A stretch of DNA of 64,000 nucleotides from Streptomyces sp. NBC_01288 (GCF_035982055.1 NZ_CP108427.1:8617001-8681000); one strand, 5' to 3'. Counted from the stretch's first letter, positions 21,011 to 30,699 are shown. The notes: generated by a model from the letters alone, not told the origin. Numbers and translations: made by a program.

Positions 21011-21625
21011 GTGGCGAATCAGCCCCGCCCCAAGGTCAAGAAGTCGCGTGCCCTCGGCATCGCGCTGACCCCGAAGGCCGTCAAGTACTTCGAGGCCCGT
21101 CCCTACCCGCCGGGTGAGCACGGTCGTGGCCGCAAGCAGAACTCGGACTACAAGGTCCGTCTGCTGGAGAAGCAGCGTCTGCGCGCGCAGTACGACGTGT
21201 CCGAGCGCCAGCTCGTCCGCGCCTACGAGCGTGCCGCCAAGACGCAGGGCAAGACCGGTGAGGCCCTGGTCATCGAGCTGGAGCGTCGTCTCGACGCCCT
21301 GGTTCTGCGTTCGGGCATCGCCCGCACGATCTACCAGGCCCGCCAGATGGTCGTCCACGGCCACATCGAGGTCAACGGCCAGAAGGTCGACAAGCCGTCC
21401 TTCCGCGTCAAGCCCGACGACGTCGTCATGGTCCGCGAGCGCAGCCGCAGCAAGACGCTGTTCGAGGTCTCCCGCGCCGGTGGCTTCGCCCCCGACGGTG
21501 AGACCCCGCGCTACCTCCAGGTGAACCTCGGCGCCCTGGCGTTCCGCCTGGACCGCGAGCCGAACCGCAAGGAGATCCCGGTGATCTGCGACGAGCAGCT
21601 CGTCGTCGAGTACTACGCCCGCTGA
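21011..21625 (+). CDS. rpsD: 30S ribosomal protein S4
   Basis: Primary 16S rRNA-binding protein of the small subunit. The 204-aa product has the N-terminal S4 region and the S4 RNA-binding domain ([20 protein letters not shown] and [11 protein letters not shown]). The N-terminal region has no cysteines, so this is the zinc-independent form. It stands alone rather than in the alpha operon with rpoA, the usual arrangement in Streptomyces. The GTG start has strong AAGGAA spacing. A hairpin at 21660-21702 follows. Confidence 0.97.
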   Translation: MANQPRPKVKKSRALGIALTPKAVKYFEARPYPPGEHGRGRKQNSDYKVRLLEKQRLRAQYDVSERQLVRAYERAAKTQGKTGEALVIELERRLDALVLRSGIARTIYQARQMVVHGHIEVNGQKVDKPSFRVKPDDVVMVRERSRSKTLFEVSRAGGFAPDGETPRYLQVNLGALAFRLDREPNRKEIPVICDEQLVVEYYAR

Positions 21626-21656
21626 TCACCTCACGGACGTAGCACCACCTTTCGCG

Positions 21657-23828
21657 TCAGCCCGCCGTCTCCCCGCCCTTCCGGGTGGGCGAGGCGGCGG
21701 GCTTTCGCATGTCCACGCTCACCGTCGCGGGCCGCACAGGCCCGCGCGGCACCGGCACCGCGTCGAGCGACCGCTCCTGCCCCAACGCCCGCGCCACGGC
21801 CGCCTCCCGGCCCAGTAGCGCCCCTTCCCGTGCGCACTCCGCGTACCGCTCGTCGCCGAGGCGCTCGCGGGCCATCGCCTCGCACAGCTCGTGCGGCGCG
21901 TTGTAGTACGCCGAACCGAACAGCGGCAGCCCCACCGACGGCCACATCCCGCCCGCCGCGCCCTGCAACAGTGCGGCCTCGGCGGCATCGCCCTCCGCCA
22001 CCGTGACGAGAGCCAGCAATTCGACCGCGAGGACCGAGCCGAGCAGATCGCGGAAGCCGTGGGCGCTGCCCAGGCAGTCCGCCAACAGGTCGCGCGCAAG
22101 CGGGAGTTGGCCGTCGCTCCAGGCGACGTAGGCCAGGACGTACAGCGCGTACGCCCGGGTCCAGCGCTCACCGTGGTCCTCGCACACGCGGCGGACGTCC
22201 TCGCACAGCTTCACCGCGTCCGCCAGGTCGCCCTGGAACGCGCGGGTCATCGCCAGTTCGACCTGGCCCATCAGTACGTTGCTGTTGAGCTCGCCGATCT
22301 GCTGATAGCGGTCGAGCGCCGAGCGCAGCAGGGTCTCCGCGCGCGGCATGTCGTCCGTGACCAACGCCAGGCAGCCGGTGCGGTGTTCGGCGTACGCGAC
22401 CGCCGTGGGGTTCGCGGCCTCGTCCGCCTCCTCGCGGCACTCCTGGAGCGCGGCCAGCGCGGGCACGGTGTCGCCCTGGAGGATCGCGACGTAGCCGAGC
22501 ACCCAGAGGGCCTTCAGGCGGGACTGGTCGTTCGCCGTGTCCTCGGCGTCCAGTTGCACGGCCTGCTCCAGCCAGTGCCGGCCTTCCGCGAGGCGCCCGC
22601 AGCCCGCCCAGTAGAACCACAGGGAGCCCGCGAGGTACTGGCCCAGGTGCGTCTCGTCCGGCTCGGTCAGGCAGTACTCCAGGGCGCCGCGCAGATTCGG
22701 CAACTCCGCCTCGACCCGCGCGGCGACCTCACCCTGGCGCGGCGAGAACCAGTCCAGCTCGCACCAGGTGGCCAGGCCCAGGTACCAGTCGCGGTGTCTG
22801 CGCCGCAGCCGGGCCGCGTCACCCGTCGCCTCCAGCCAGTCGGCGCCGTAGGCCCGGATCGTGTCGAGCATCCGGTAGCGCACGCCCGTCGCCGTCTCCT
22901 CACGAACCACCACGGACTGCGCGAGCAGCTCCGACAGCACGTCGAGGACGTCGTCCGAATGCAGTCCGTCGCCGCCGCACACGTACTCGGCTGCCTCCAG
23001 ATCAAAGCGCCCGGCGAACACCGACAGCCGCGCCCACAGCAACCGCTCCTCGGGCGTGCACAGTTCATGGCTCCAGCCGATCGCCGTCCGCAGCGTCTGG
23101 TGCCGAGGTAACGCGTCCCTGCGCCCGCCGGCCAGCAGCCGGAACCGGTCGTCGAACCGCGCCAGCAACTCCCCGGGCGACAACGCCCGCAACCGCCCCG
23201 CCGCCAGCTCGACGGCGAGGGGGATCCCGTCGAGCCGTCGGCACAACTCCCGTACGTCCGGATCGTCTTCGCCGAGGGCGACCCCTTGCTGCGCGGCCCG
23301 GTCGGCGAACAGCTCCACCGCCTCGTCCTCGCCCAACGGCGCGACCGCGACCACCCGTTCACCCGCCAGCTCCAACGGCCGCCGCCCCACCGCGAGCACC
23401 CGCAGCCCCGGCACCCGCCCCAGCAACTCGGCCACCAGCTCGGCACACACCTCCACCAGATGCTCGAACCCGTCCAGCATCAACAGAAGTTGACGATCCG
23501 TCAGATGTGAGAACAGCGCCTCACGCGGCAACCGCGCGGTGTGATCCGTCAGCCCCAGCGCCTCTACGACCGCGAAGTCCACGAGTTCCGGGTCGCGCAC
23601 CGCAGCCAGCTCCACCCGCCACACCCCGTCCGAGGGCGCGGAGAGGGCCGCCGCGTGGGCCGCGAGCCGGGACTTGCCGACCCCGCCGGGACCGGTCACC
23701 GTGACCAGGCGCGAGGCGTCGAGTGCCCGGGCCAGCTCGGTGAGTTCGGCCGAGCGGCCCACGAACCGGTCGGGTTCGAGGGGCAGATTGCCGTCCGCGG
23801 TGGCGTCGCCGCCATGGGAAGCTCGCAT
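21657..23828 (-). CDS. AfsR-like NTPase/TPR regulator without recognisable DNA-binding domain; TTA codon
   Basis: The 723-aa protein has an NTPase domain with Walker A GPGGVGKS at residues 46-53, LLLMLDGFEHL as the Walker B region and a GIPLAVELAAGRLR (GLPL-like) motif. Helical winged regions and about ten TPR-like helices follow to the end. This is the STAND architecture of AfsR/LAL-type regulators. I see neither an N-terminal SARP nor a C-terminal LuxR helix-turn-helix; the C-terminus is a short basic tail. Codon 240 (bases 23109-23111) is TTA, the rare leucine codon read by the developmentally controlled bldA tRNA. No clear Shine-Dalgarno precedes the ATG at 23828, and a palindrome lies 15 bases upstream. 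Confidence 0.85.
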   Translation of the reverse strand: MRASHGGDATADGNLPLEPDRFVGRSAELTELARALDASRLVTVTGPGGVGKSRLAAHAAALSAPSDGVWRVELAAVRDPELVDFAVVEALGLTDHTARLPREALFSHLTDRQLLLMLDGFEHLVEVCAELVAELLGRVPGLRVLAVGRRPLELAGERVVAVAPLGEDEAVELFADRAAQQGVALGEDDPDVRELCRRLDGIPLAVELAAGRLRALSPGELLARFDDRFRLLAGGRRDALPRHQTLRTAIGWSHELCTPEERLLWARLSVFAGRFDLEAAEYVCGGDGLHSDDVLDVLSELLAQSVVVREETATGVRYRMLDTIRAYGADWLEATGDAARLRRRHRDWYLGLATWCELDWFSPRQGEVAARVEAELPNLRGALEYCLTEPDETHLGQYLAGSLWFYWAGCGRLAEGRHWLEQAVQLDAEDTANDQSRLKALWVLGYVAILQGDTVPALAALQECREEADEAANPTAVAYAEHRTGCLALVTDDMPRAETLLRSALDRYQQIGELNSNVLMGQVELAMTRAFQGDLADAVKLCEDVRRVCEDHGERWTRAYALYVLAYVAWSDGQLPLARDLLADCLGSAHGFRDLLGSVLAVELLALVTVAEGDAAEAALLQGAAGGMWPSVGLPLFGSAYYNAPHELCEAMARERLGDERYAECAREGALLGREAAVARALGQERSLDAVPVPRGPVRPATVSVDMRKPAASPTRKGGETAG
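21660..21702. terminator. Hairpin terminator between rpsD and the convergent regulator gene
   Basis: Arms 21660-21677 and 21684-21702 (GCCCGCCGTCTCCCCGCC with GGTGGGCGAGGCGGCGGGC) form a long GC stem with one or two wobble or unpaired bases. It overlaps the last codons of the minus-strand gene. Confidence 0.6.
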
Positions 23829-23842
23829 GGAACACGGAGCGT

Positions 23843-23859
23843 ACTGAACCGTATTCAGT
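23843..23859. promoter_or_regulatory. Palindrome upstream of AfsR-like gene
   Basis: ACTGAA-N5-TTCAGT, 15 bases upstream of the minus-strand ATG at 23828. Flanking GTAC words at both ends lengthen the partial symmetry. Its position suggests an operator over the promoter or start of the regulator gene. Confidence 0.45.
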
Positions 23860-23921
23860 CCGTACAATCGCTTCGCGCAACTCCACCGTGCGCGGGGCGG
23901 AAATGCGGTACGGAGCGCCAC

Positions 23922-24020
23922 ACCCGGCGCGATAGGCTCAGCGGCGGTTATCCACAGGTGTTCACGGGGCGCCGCCTCCGGCGCGATAGGCTCGGACGAG
24001 TCATCAACAGGTGTTTACGA
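23922..24020 (+). repeat. Duplicated promoter segment with -10-like TAGGCT and DnaA-box-like word
   Basis: Two copies, 54 bp apart, share CCGGCGCGATAGGCTC (23924-23939 and 23978-23993) and then ATC(C/A)ACAGGTGTT(C/T)ACG (23950-23966 and 24003-24019). TAGGCT is a plausible -10 in each, so they could be tandem promoters for the gene at 24034. Copy 1 contains TTATCCACA at 23948-23956, identical to the E. coli DnaA box. Confidence 0.6.
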
Positions 24021-24033
24021 GAGCGGGTGTCAG

Positions 24034-24480
24034 GTGTCCGGTGGAGAGGTGGCCGGGATCCTCGTGGCCGTCTTCTGGGCGATCCTGGTCTCGTTCCTCG
24101 CCGTCGCACTGGTGAGGCTGGCCCAGACGCTCAAGGCGACCACCAAGCTGGTCGCGGACGTGACCGACCAGGCCGTGCCGCTGCTGGCCGACGCCTCCGC
24201 GGCGGTGCGCTCCGCGCAGACCCAGATCGACCGGGTCGACGCGATCGCCTCCGACGTCCAGGAAGTCACCTCGAACGCCTCCGCACTGTCCACCACCGTC
24301 GCCTCCACCTTCGGCGGGCCCCTCGTGAAGGTCGCGGCCTTCGGCTACGGCGTCCGCCGGGCCCTGGGCGGCCGCCGCGAGGACGTGCCCGCGCCGTCCG
24401 GGGCGTCCCGTCGTACGGTGATCGTGGGCCGTACCGTCCCGGCCGGACGGCGGGGCAAGCGCACCCGGAAGAAGGACTGA
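24034..24480 (+). CDS. DUF948 membrane protein
   Basis: The 148-aa product has one N-terminal membrane helix (about 6-28, EVAGILVAVFWAILVSFLAVALV). A helical, probably coiled-coil stretch follows (about 29-90, with a heptad-like pattern of Val, Leu and Ala), and then a basic tail ending RRGKRTRKKD. This is the DUF948 pattern, whose function is unknown. The GTG at 24034 follows a duplicated promoter-like segment. The next small gene starts 7 bp after its stop and alaS follows that, a conserved trio in streptomycetes. Confidence 0.8.
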   Translation: MSGGEVAGILVAVFWAILVSFLAVALVRLAQTLKATTKLVADVTDQAVPLLADASAAVRSAQTQIDRVDAIASDVQEVTSNASALSTTVASTFGGPLVKVAAFGYGVRRALGGRREDVPAPSGASRRTVIVGRTVPAGRRGKRTRKKD

Positions 24481-24487
24481 CCGAGCG

Positions 24488-24847
24488 ATGTTCCGCCGTA
24501 CGTTCTGGTTCGGCACGGGCGTGGCCGCCGGTGTCTGGGCGACCACCAAGGTCAATCGCAAGCTGAAGCAGCTGACCCCCGAGCACCTCGCCGTCGCCGC
24601 GGCCAACAAGGCGCTCGAAGCGGGCCACAAGCTCAAGGACAGCGCGGTGCACTTCGCGCTCGACGTCCGCGCGGGCATGGCCCAGCGCGAGGCCGAACTC
24701 GGCGACGCGCTGGGGATCAACGCCCCGGTCGACCCCGAACTCCCGGCGCCCCGGCAGCACATCGCCATCGAGAACCGCAACACCCCCATGTCCGTCGAAA
24801 GAAACGACAGGACGACGTACTCGTACAACCGGAATGAGGACCACTGA
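24488..24847 (+). CDS. Small conserved protein upstream of alaS
   Basis: A 119-aa protein starting [20 protein letters not shown], with a short hydrophobic N-terminal stretch that may be a membrane or signal segment. A helical middle part follows ([20 protein letters not shown]) and a polar tail ends in NRNEDH. It resembles the uncharacterised actinobacterial proteins always found between DUF948 and alaS. Its TGA overlaps the alaS ATG by one base, suggesting co-translation. The function is unknown; I see no catalytic motif. Confidence 0.75.
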   Translation: MFRRTFWFGTGVAAGVWATTKVNRKLKQLTPEHLAVAAANKALEAGHKLKDSAVHFALDVRAGMAQREAELGDALGINAPVDPELPAPRQHIAIENRNTPMSVERNDRTTYSYNRNEDH

Positions 24848-27519
24848 TGGAGTCGGCTGAAATCCGCCGCCGCTGGCTGAGCTTCTACGAGGAGCGCGGC
24901 CACACCGTCGTCCCCTCGGCGTCGCTCATCGCGGACGACCCGACTCTGCTCCTGGTCCCCGCCGGCATGGTCCCCTTCAAGCCGTACTTCCTCGGCGAGG
25001 TCAAGCCGCCGTGGCCGCGCGCCACCAGCGTGCAGAAGTGCGTGCGCACGCCCGACATCGAAGAGGTCGGCAAGACCACCAGGCACGGCACCTTCTTCCA
25101 GATGTGCGGCAACTTCTCCTTCGGCGACTACTTCAAGGAAGGCGCCATCACCTACGCCTGGGAGCTGCTCACCTCGCCCCAGGACAAGGGTGGTTACGGC
25201 CTCGACCCCGAGCGCCTGTGGATCACGGTCTATCTTGACGACGACGAGGCCGAGACCATCTGGCGCGAGAAGATCGGCGTCCCGGCCGAGCGCATCCAGC
25301 GCCTGGGCAAGAAGGACAACTACTGGTCGATGGGTGTCCCCGGACCCTGCGGCCCGTGCTCCGAGATCAACTACGACCGCGGCCCCGAGTTCGGCGTCGA
25401 GGGCGGCCCGGCCGTCAACGACGAGCGGTACGTGGAGATCTGGAACCTCGTCTTCATGCAGTACGAGCGCGGCGAGGGCATCGGCAAGGAGGACTTCGAG
25501 ATCCTCGGCGAGCTGCCCAGCAAGAACATCGACACGGGCCTCGGCCTGGAGCGCCTCGCGATGATCCTGCAGGGCGTGCAGAACATGTACGAGATCGACA
25601 CCTCCATGGCCGTCATCAAGAAGGCCACCGAGCTGACCGGCGTCGAGTACGGCGACTCGCACGAGTCCGACGTCTCCCTGCGCGTGGTCACCGACCACAT
25701 GCGCACCTCCGTGATGCTCATCGGCGACGGCGTGAGTCCCGGCAACGAGGGCCGCGGTTACGTCCTGCGCCGCATCATGCGCCGCGCCATCCGCAACATG
25801 CGGCTGCTCGGTGCCACGGGTCTGGTCGTCAAGGACCTCATCGACACGGTCATCGCGATGATGGGCCGGCAGTACCCCGAGCTCGTCACCGACCGCCAGC
25901 GCATCGAGACCGTGGCCCTCGCCGAGGAGGCCGCCTTCGTCAAGACGCTGAAGGCCGGCACCAACATCCTCGACACGGCCATCGCCGACACCAAGCAGTC
26001 GGGCGGCAAGGTCCTCGCCGGCGACAAGGCGTTCCTGCTCCACGACACCTGGGGCTTCCCGATCGACCTCACCCTCGAAATGGCCGCCGAACAGGGCCTT
26101 TCCGTGGACGAGGACGGCTTCCGGCGCCTGATGAAGCAGCAGCGCGACCAGGCCAAGGCCGACGCGCAGGCCAAGAAGACCGGCCACGCGGGCGTCGGTG
26201 CCTACCGCGAGATCGCCGACAAGGCCGGCGAGACCGACTTCATCGGCTACTCGGACACCCAGGGCGAGTCCACCATCGTCGGCATCCTCGTCGACGGCGT
26301 CTCCTCCCCGGCCGCGACCGAGGGCGACGAGGTCGAGATCGTCCTCGACCGCACCCCCTTCTACGCCGAGGGCGGCGGCCAGATCGGCGACACCGGCCGC
26401 ATCAAGGTCGAGTCCGGTGCCGTGATCGAGATCCGCGACTGCCAGAAGCCGGTGCCCGGGGTCTACGTCCACAAGGGCGTCGTCCAGTACGGCGAGGTCA
26501 CCGTCGGCGCCAAGGCCGAGGCCGCGATCGACATCCGCCGCCGTACCGCCATCGCCCGCGCCCACTCGGCCACCCACCTCACCCACCAGGCGCTGCGTGA
26601 CGCGCTGGGTCCGACGGCCGCGCAGGCCGGTTCCGAGAACCAGCCGGGCCGTTTCCGCTTCGACTTCGGATCGCCGTCCGCGGTTCCCACGGCCGTGATG
26701 ACCGACGTCGAGCAGAAGATCAACGAGGTGCTCGCCCGCGACCTGGACGTGCACGCCGAGATCCTCAGCCTCGACGAGGCCAAGAAGCAGGGCGCCATCG
26801 CCGAGTTCGGCGAGAAGTACGGCGAGCGGGTCCGCGTCGTGACCATCGGCGACTTCTCCAAGGAGCTGTGTGGCGGCACCCACGTCCACAACACCTCGCA
26901 GCTCGGCCTGGTGAAGCTGCTCGGCGAGTCGTCGATCGGCTCCGGGGTCCGCCGTATCGAAGCGCTCGTCGGTGTCGACGCCTACAACTTCCTCGCCCGT
27001 GAGCACACGGTCGTCGCCCAGCTCCAGGAGCTGATCAAGGGGCGCCCGGAGGAGCTTCCGGAGAAGGTCTCCGCCATGCTCGGCAAGCTGAAGGACGCCG
27101 AGAAGGAGATCGAGAAGTTCCGCGCCGAGAAGGTGCTGCAAGCCGCGGGCGGTCTCGTCGAGTCCGCCAAGGACGTGCACGGTGTCGCGCTGGTCACCGG
27201 CCAGGTGCCGGACGGCACGAGCGCCGACGACCTGCGCAAGCTGGTCCTCGACGTGCGCGGCCGCATCCAGGGTGGACGCGCTGCCGTAGTAGCCCTCTTC
27301 ACGGTCAACAACGGCAAGCCGCTGACGGTCATCGCCACCAACGAAGCCGCCCGCGAGCGCGGTCTCAAGGCCGGCGACCTGGTCCGCGCGGCCGCCAAGA
27401 CCCTCGGCGGCGGCGGTGGCGGCAAGCCGGACGTGGCCCAGGGCGGCGGCCAGAACCCGGCCGCCGTCGGCGAGGCCGTGGACGCCGTCGAACGCCTCGT
27501 CGCCGACACGGCCAAGTAA
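24847..27519 (+). CDS. alaS: Alanine--tRNA ligase
   Basis: Class II synthetase charging tRNA-Ala, with editing of mischarged Ser/Gly. The 890-aa product has the catalytic core with [20 protein letters not shown] and [20 protein letters not shown]. The editing domain carries the zinc-type [11 protein letters not shown] and CGGTHVHNT motifs, and a C-terminal oligomerisation/C-Ala domain includes the Gly-rich [16 protein letters not shown]. All expected parts are intact and of normal length. The ribosome-binding site GAGGA is inside the preceding small gene. ruvX follows after 15 bp. Confidence 0.97.
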   Translation: MESAEIRRRWLSFYEERGHTVVPSASLIADDPTLLLVPAGMVPFKPYFLGEVKPPWPRATSVQKCVRTPDIEEVGKTTRHGTFFQMCGNFSFGDYFKEGAITYAWELLTSPQDKGGYGLDPERLWITVYLDDDEAETIWREKIGVPAERIQRLGKKDNYWSMGVPGPCGPCSEINYDRGPEFGVEGGPAVNDERYVEIWNLVFMQYERGEGIGKEDFEILGELPSKNIDTGLGLERLAMILQGVQNMYEIDTSMAVIKKATELTGVEYGDSHESDVSLRVVTDHMRTSVMLIGDGVSPGNEGRGYVLRRIMRRAIRNMRLLGATGLVVKDLIDTVIAMMGRQYPELVTDRQRIETVALAEEAAFVKTLKAGTNILDTAIADTKQSGGKVLAGDKAFLLHDTWGFPIDLTLEMAAEQGLSVDEDGFRRLMKQQRDQAKADAQAKKTGHAGVGAYREIADKAGETDFIGYSDTQGESTIVGILVDGVSSPAATEGDEVEIVLDRTPFYAEGGGQIGDTGRIKVESGAVIEIRDCQKPVPGVYVHKGVVQYGEVTVGAKAEAAIDIRRRTAIARAHSATHLTHQALRDALGPTAAQAGSENQPGRFRFDFGSPSAVPTAVMTDVEQKINEVLARDLDVHAEILSLDEAKKQGAIAEFGEKYGERVRVVTIGDFSKELCGGTHVHNTSQLGLVKLLGESSIGSGVRRIEALVGVDAYNFLAREHTVVAQLQELIKGRPEELPEKVSAMLGKLKDAEKEIEKFRAEKVLQAAGGLVESAKDVHGVALVTGQVPDGTSADDLRKLVLDVRGRIQGGRAAVVALFTVNNGKPLTVIATNEAARERGLKAGDLVRAAAKTLGGGGGGKPDVAQGGGQNPAAVGEAVDAVERLVADTAK

Positions 27520-27534
27520 GAAACGGCCGCGAAC

Positions 27535-27999
27535 ATGCGAAGAGGACGTCGACTCGCGATCGACGTCGGGGACGCCCGGATCGGGGTCGCCTCGTGCGAC
27601 CCCGACGGGATCCTCGCCACTCCCGTCGAGACGGTCCCCGGCCGCGACATCCCGGCGGCGCACCGCCGGCTGAAGCAACTCGCCGAGGAGTACGAACCGA
27701 TCGAAGTCGTCGTCGGTCTCCCGCGCTCCCTCAAGGGCGGCGAGGGACCGGCCGCGGTGAAGGTCCGGGCCTTCGCCCAGGAACTCGCGAAGGGCATCGC
27801 TCCGGTACCGGTCAGACTGTTGGACGAACGGATGACCACGGTGACGGCCAGTCAGGGACTGCGCGCCTCAGGGGTGAAGTCCAAGAAGGGCCGGTCGGTC
27901 ATCGACCAGGCGGCCGCGGTCATCATCCTCCAGCAGGCGCTGGAATCCGAACGGGTGTCAGGTAAACCACCCGGCGAGGGCGTCGAAGTGGTCATCTGA
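27535..27999 (+). CDS. ruvX: Holliday junction resolvase-like protein RuvX/YqgF
   Basis: A 154-aa RNase H-fold protein of the YqgF family, now linked to 16S rRNA 5' maturation and possibly recombination. Visible motifs are LAIDVGDARIGVAS (first Asp), VVVGLPRSLKG, and DERMTTVTA followed by the late Asp in SVIDQAAAVIILQ. The length is normal. It lies between alaS and mltG, the standard bacterial context (alaS-yqgF-mltG). Confidence 0.95.
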   Translation: MRRGRRLAIDVGDARIGVASCDPDGILATPVETVPGRDIPAAHRRLKQLAEEYEPIEVVVGLPRSLKGGEGPAAVKVRAFAQELAKGIAPVPVRLLDERMTTVTASQGLRASGVKSKKGRSVIDQAAAVIILQQALESERVSGKPPGEGVEVVI

Positions 28000-28121
28000 T
28001 CGCGATACGGTAACGTTCCGCGCGATGCGATGGTGTTCGAACAGCCATGGCACAGCAAGAGGCGGGACGGGAGCCGGAGCCGCAAGCGCCGCGACCGCCG
28101 CCTCGCGGCTCTAGGGGATCG

Positions 28122-29852
28122 ATGACTGAGTATGGCCGGGGCCCAGGCTCCGAACCGTGGCATCCGGAGGACCCGTTGTTCGGGGACGTCGGATGGGAAG
28201 GACAGCAGGCCCAGTCGGGGCAGCAGTCCTCCTACGGCGGCCAGCCGCAGCACTATCCGGAACAGCCGCAGCAGCCGCAGCAGTACGGCGACTGGGGCCA
28301 TGGCCAGCAGGCCGATTACGGTCAGGCGCAGCAGCAGTACCCGGTCTACGACGAACAGGGCAACCCGTACTACCCCGACCAGCAGCAGTACGCCGATCAG
28401 GGCCAACAGCAGTACGTCGGTCAGCAGCAGCAATATCAGCAGGGCGGCTGGGACGGCACCGGTGCGCCCGGGCATGTCCCGTACGCCGCGGACCCCGTCG
28501 ACCCGTACGGGCAACAGGCCGCCGCCTATGGCGAACAGCAGCCCGATTTCTACGGCACGCCCGACGCGTTCCCGCCGCCGGAGCCGCCGAGCAGGCGACG
28601 CACCGAGCCGGAACCGGAGCAGACCGACTGGGACCCGGGCCCCGATCAGGGCGAACACGCGTTCTTCGCGGGCGGCGGCGGTGACGATGACGACGAGGCC
28701 GACGACGAGCCGGACGGGCGCCGGCGGGGCAAGGGCGGCAAAGGCAAAGGCAAGGACAAAGGCGGCAAGGAGAGAAAGCGCCGCAACGGCTGCGCCTGCC
28801 TCGCGGTCGTCATGGTGTTCGGCGGCGGCCTGGCCACGGTCAGCTACTTCGGCTACCAGTTCTACCAGGATCGTTTCGGCACGGCGCCCGACTACGCGGG
28901 CGACGGCACCGGATCGGTGAGCGTCACCATCCCCAAGGGGGCGGGTGGCTACACCATCGGCCAGGAGCTGAAGAAACAGGGCGTCGTGAAGAGCGTCGAC
29001 GCGTTCGTCGCCGCCCAGTCGCAGAATCCCGACGGGAAGAAGATCCAGGCCGGCGTCTTTCTGCTGAAGAAGGAAATGTCCGCCGCGAGCGCTGTCAAGC
29101 TGATGCTCGACCCCAAGAGCCAGGACAACCTGATCGTCGCCCCGGGTGTGCGAAACGCCAAGGTCTACGCGGCGATCGACAAGAAACTCGGGCTTTCCGA
29201 AGGCACCACCAAGGCCGTCGCCAAGAAGGATTACAAGTCGCTCGGACTCCCCAGCTGGGCGAACAACAACAAGGACATCAAGGACCCGCTGGAGGGCTTC
29301 CTCTACCCCGGCACGTACGGCGCCGCAAAGGGTATGAAACCCGAAGCGGTCCTCAAGCAGATGGTCGCCCAGGCCAGCGACAAATACGGCGCGATCGACC
29401 TCGAAGGGAAGGCGAAAGCGCTCAATCTGGACGACCCGTTGCAGGTCATCACGGTCGCGAGCCTCGTCCAGGCCGAGGGCAAGACGCACGAGGACTTCCG
29501 CAAGATGGCCGAAGTCGTCTACAACCGTCTCAAGACCACGAACACCGAGACGAACCGTTACCTGCAATTCGACTCGACCTTCAATTACCTGAAGGGTCAG
29601 AGTAACATCCGCATCAGCGAGTCCGAGATCAACAGCAACAAGGACCCGTACAACACCTACACCCAAAAGGGCCTGCCGCCCGGTCCGATCGACAACCCCG
29701 GTGACGAGGCACTCGCCGCCGCGCTGAATCCGACCCACGACGGCTGGATCTACTTCGTGGCGACCGACGGCGAGAACAAGACCGAATTCGCCAAGACGTA
29801 CGCCGAATTCCAGGCACTCAAGGAAAAGTTCAATGCCAGTTCGGGCAACTGA
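28122..29852 (+). CDS. mltG: Endolytic transglycosylase MltG
   Basis: A membrane-anchored lytic transglycosylase thought to release nascent peptidoglycan strands. The ATG at 28122 (MTEYGRGPGSEPWHPEDPL) has AGGGGA just upstream and is the usual streptomycete start; an in-frame ATG at 28047 would add 25 residues. The 576-aa product has a long Gln/Gly/Tyr/Pro-rich cytoplasmic region (about 1-200) and a basic Lys/Gly stretch. One membrane helix follows (CACLAVVMVFGGGLATVSYF), then a LysM-like region and the YceG domain with ASLVQAEGKTHEDF, whose Glu is the expected catalytic residue. The final codons overlap aroE by 20 bp. Confidence 0.93.
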   Translation: MTEYGRGPGSEPWHPEDPLFGDVGWEGQQAQSGQQSSYGGQPQHYPEQPQQPQQYGDWGHGQQADYGQAQQQYPVYDEQGNPYYPDQQQYADQGQQQYVGQQQQYQQGGWDGTGAPGHVPYAADPVDPYGQQAAAYGEQQPDFYGTPDAFPPPEPPSRRRTEPEPEQTDWDPGPDQGEHAFFAGGGGDDDDEADDEPDGRRRGKGGKGKGKDKGGKERKRRNGCACLAVVMVFGGGLATVSYFGYQFYQDRFGTAPDYAGDGTGSVSVTIPKGAGGYTIGQELKKQGVVKSVDAFVAAQSQNPDGKKIQAGVFLLKKEMSAASAVKLMLDPKSQDNLIVAPGVRNAKVYAAIDKKLGLSEGTTKAVAKKDYKSLGLPSWANNNKDIKDPLEGFLYPGTYGAAKGMKPEAVLKQMVAQASDKYGAIDLEGKAKALNLDDPLQVITVASLVQAEGKTHEDFRKMAEVVYNRLKTTNTETNRYLQFDSTFNYLKGQSNIRISESEINSNKDPYNTYTQKGLPPGPIDNPGDEALAAALNPTHDGWIYFVATDGENKTEFAKTYAEFQALKEKFNASSGN

Positions 29853-30672
29853 CGCCCGCCGCGCCGCCGTGCTCGGTTCTCCCATCGCCCACTCCCTCTC
29901 CCCGGTGCTGCATCGCGCGGCATACGGGGAGCTGGGGCTGGACGGCTGGTCCTACGACCGCTTCGACGTGGACGAGGCGGCCCTGCCGGGGTTCTTCAAG
30001 GAGCTCGGCCCGGAGTGGGCGGGCCTGTCGCTGACCATGCCGCTCAAGCGGGCGGTGATACCGCTGCTCGACGAGATCAGCGAGACGGCGGCGTCGGTGG
30101 ACGCGGTGAACACGGTCGTCGTCACGGAGGACGGCCGACGCCTGGGCGACAACACCGACATCCCAGGCATGGTCGCCGCCCTGCGCGAACACGGCATCGA
30201 ACAGGTCGACTCCGCCGCGATCCTCGGCGCCGGCGCCACCGCCTCCTCCGCCCTCGCCGCCCTCGCCCGCGTCTGCACGGGCGAGGTCGTCGCATACGTC
30301 CGCAGCGAGGCGCGCGCGGCGGAGATGCGGCAGTGGGGGAAGCGGCTGGACGTAGAGGTACGCACAGCCGACTGGTCCGACGCGGCGGAAGGCCTGCGCG
30401 CCCCCCTGGTCTTCGCCACCACCCCGGCCGGCACGACAGACGCGCTCTCCTCCGCGGTGCCGGAACGCCCCGCCACCCTCTTCGACGTCCTCTACGACCC
30501 CTGGCCCACGGACCTCGCGGCCCGCTGGTCCGGCTACGGCGGCGCGGTTGTGAGCGGGCTCGATCTGCTGGTGCACCAGGCGGTACTTCAGGTGGAACAG
30601 ATGACGGGGTGCCGGCCGGCGCCGGTGGACGCGATGCGGAGGGCGGGGGAGAGGGCGTTGGCGGGGCGGTGA
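29833..30672 (+). CDS. aroE: Shikimate dehydrogenase
   Basis: Reduces 3-dehydroshikimate with NADPH in the shikimate pathway. The 279-aa product has the substrate site LGSPIAHSLSPVLH, the catalytic Lys in SLTMPLKRA, the Asp in GDNTDIPGM, and the nucleotide loop ILGAGATASSA. AAGGAAAAG precedes the ATG at 29833, which lies inside the mltG 3' end. aroC, aroK and aroB follow only after a 1-kb repeat region, so aroE is probably transcribed with mltG rather than with them. Confidence 0.95.
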   Translation: MPVRATDARRAAVLGSPIAHSLSPVLHRAAYGELGLDGWSYDRFDVDEAALPGFFKELGPEWAGLSLTMPLKRAVIPLLDEISETAASVDAVNTVVVTEDGRRLGDNTDIPGMVAALREHGIEQVDSAAILGAGATASSALAALARVCTGEVVAYVRSEARAAEMRQWGKRLDVEVRTADWSDAAEGLRAPLVFATTPAGTTDALSSAVPERPATLFDVLYDPWPTDLAARWSGYGGAVVSGLDLLVHQAVLQVEQMTGCRPAPVDAMRRAGERALAGR

Positions 30673-30699
30673 GGTGGGTTTGGGTGGGGGCGGGGTGAG

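Noticed and set aside
23948-23956. Replication origin suggested by the DnaA-box word
   Set aside because: A single box with no cluster and no dnaA/dnaN neighbours; the Streptomyces origin has many boxes of a different consensus.
24004-27678. 1224-codon open frame on the minus strand
   Set aside because: It is antisense to alaS, ruvX and the two small genes, which have clear family motifs; long antisense frames are expected at this GC content.
28047-28121. Upstream ATG for mltG at 28047
   Set aside because: No ribosome-binding site and the added residues are low complexity; the ATG at 28122 matches the usual start.
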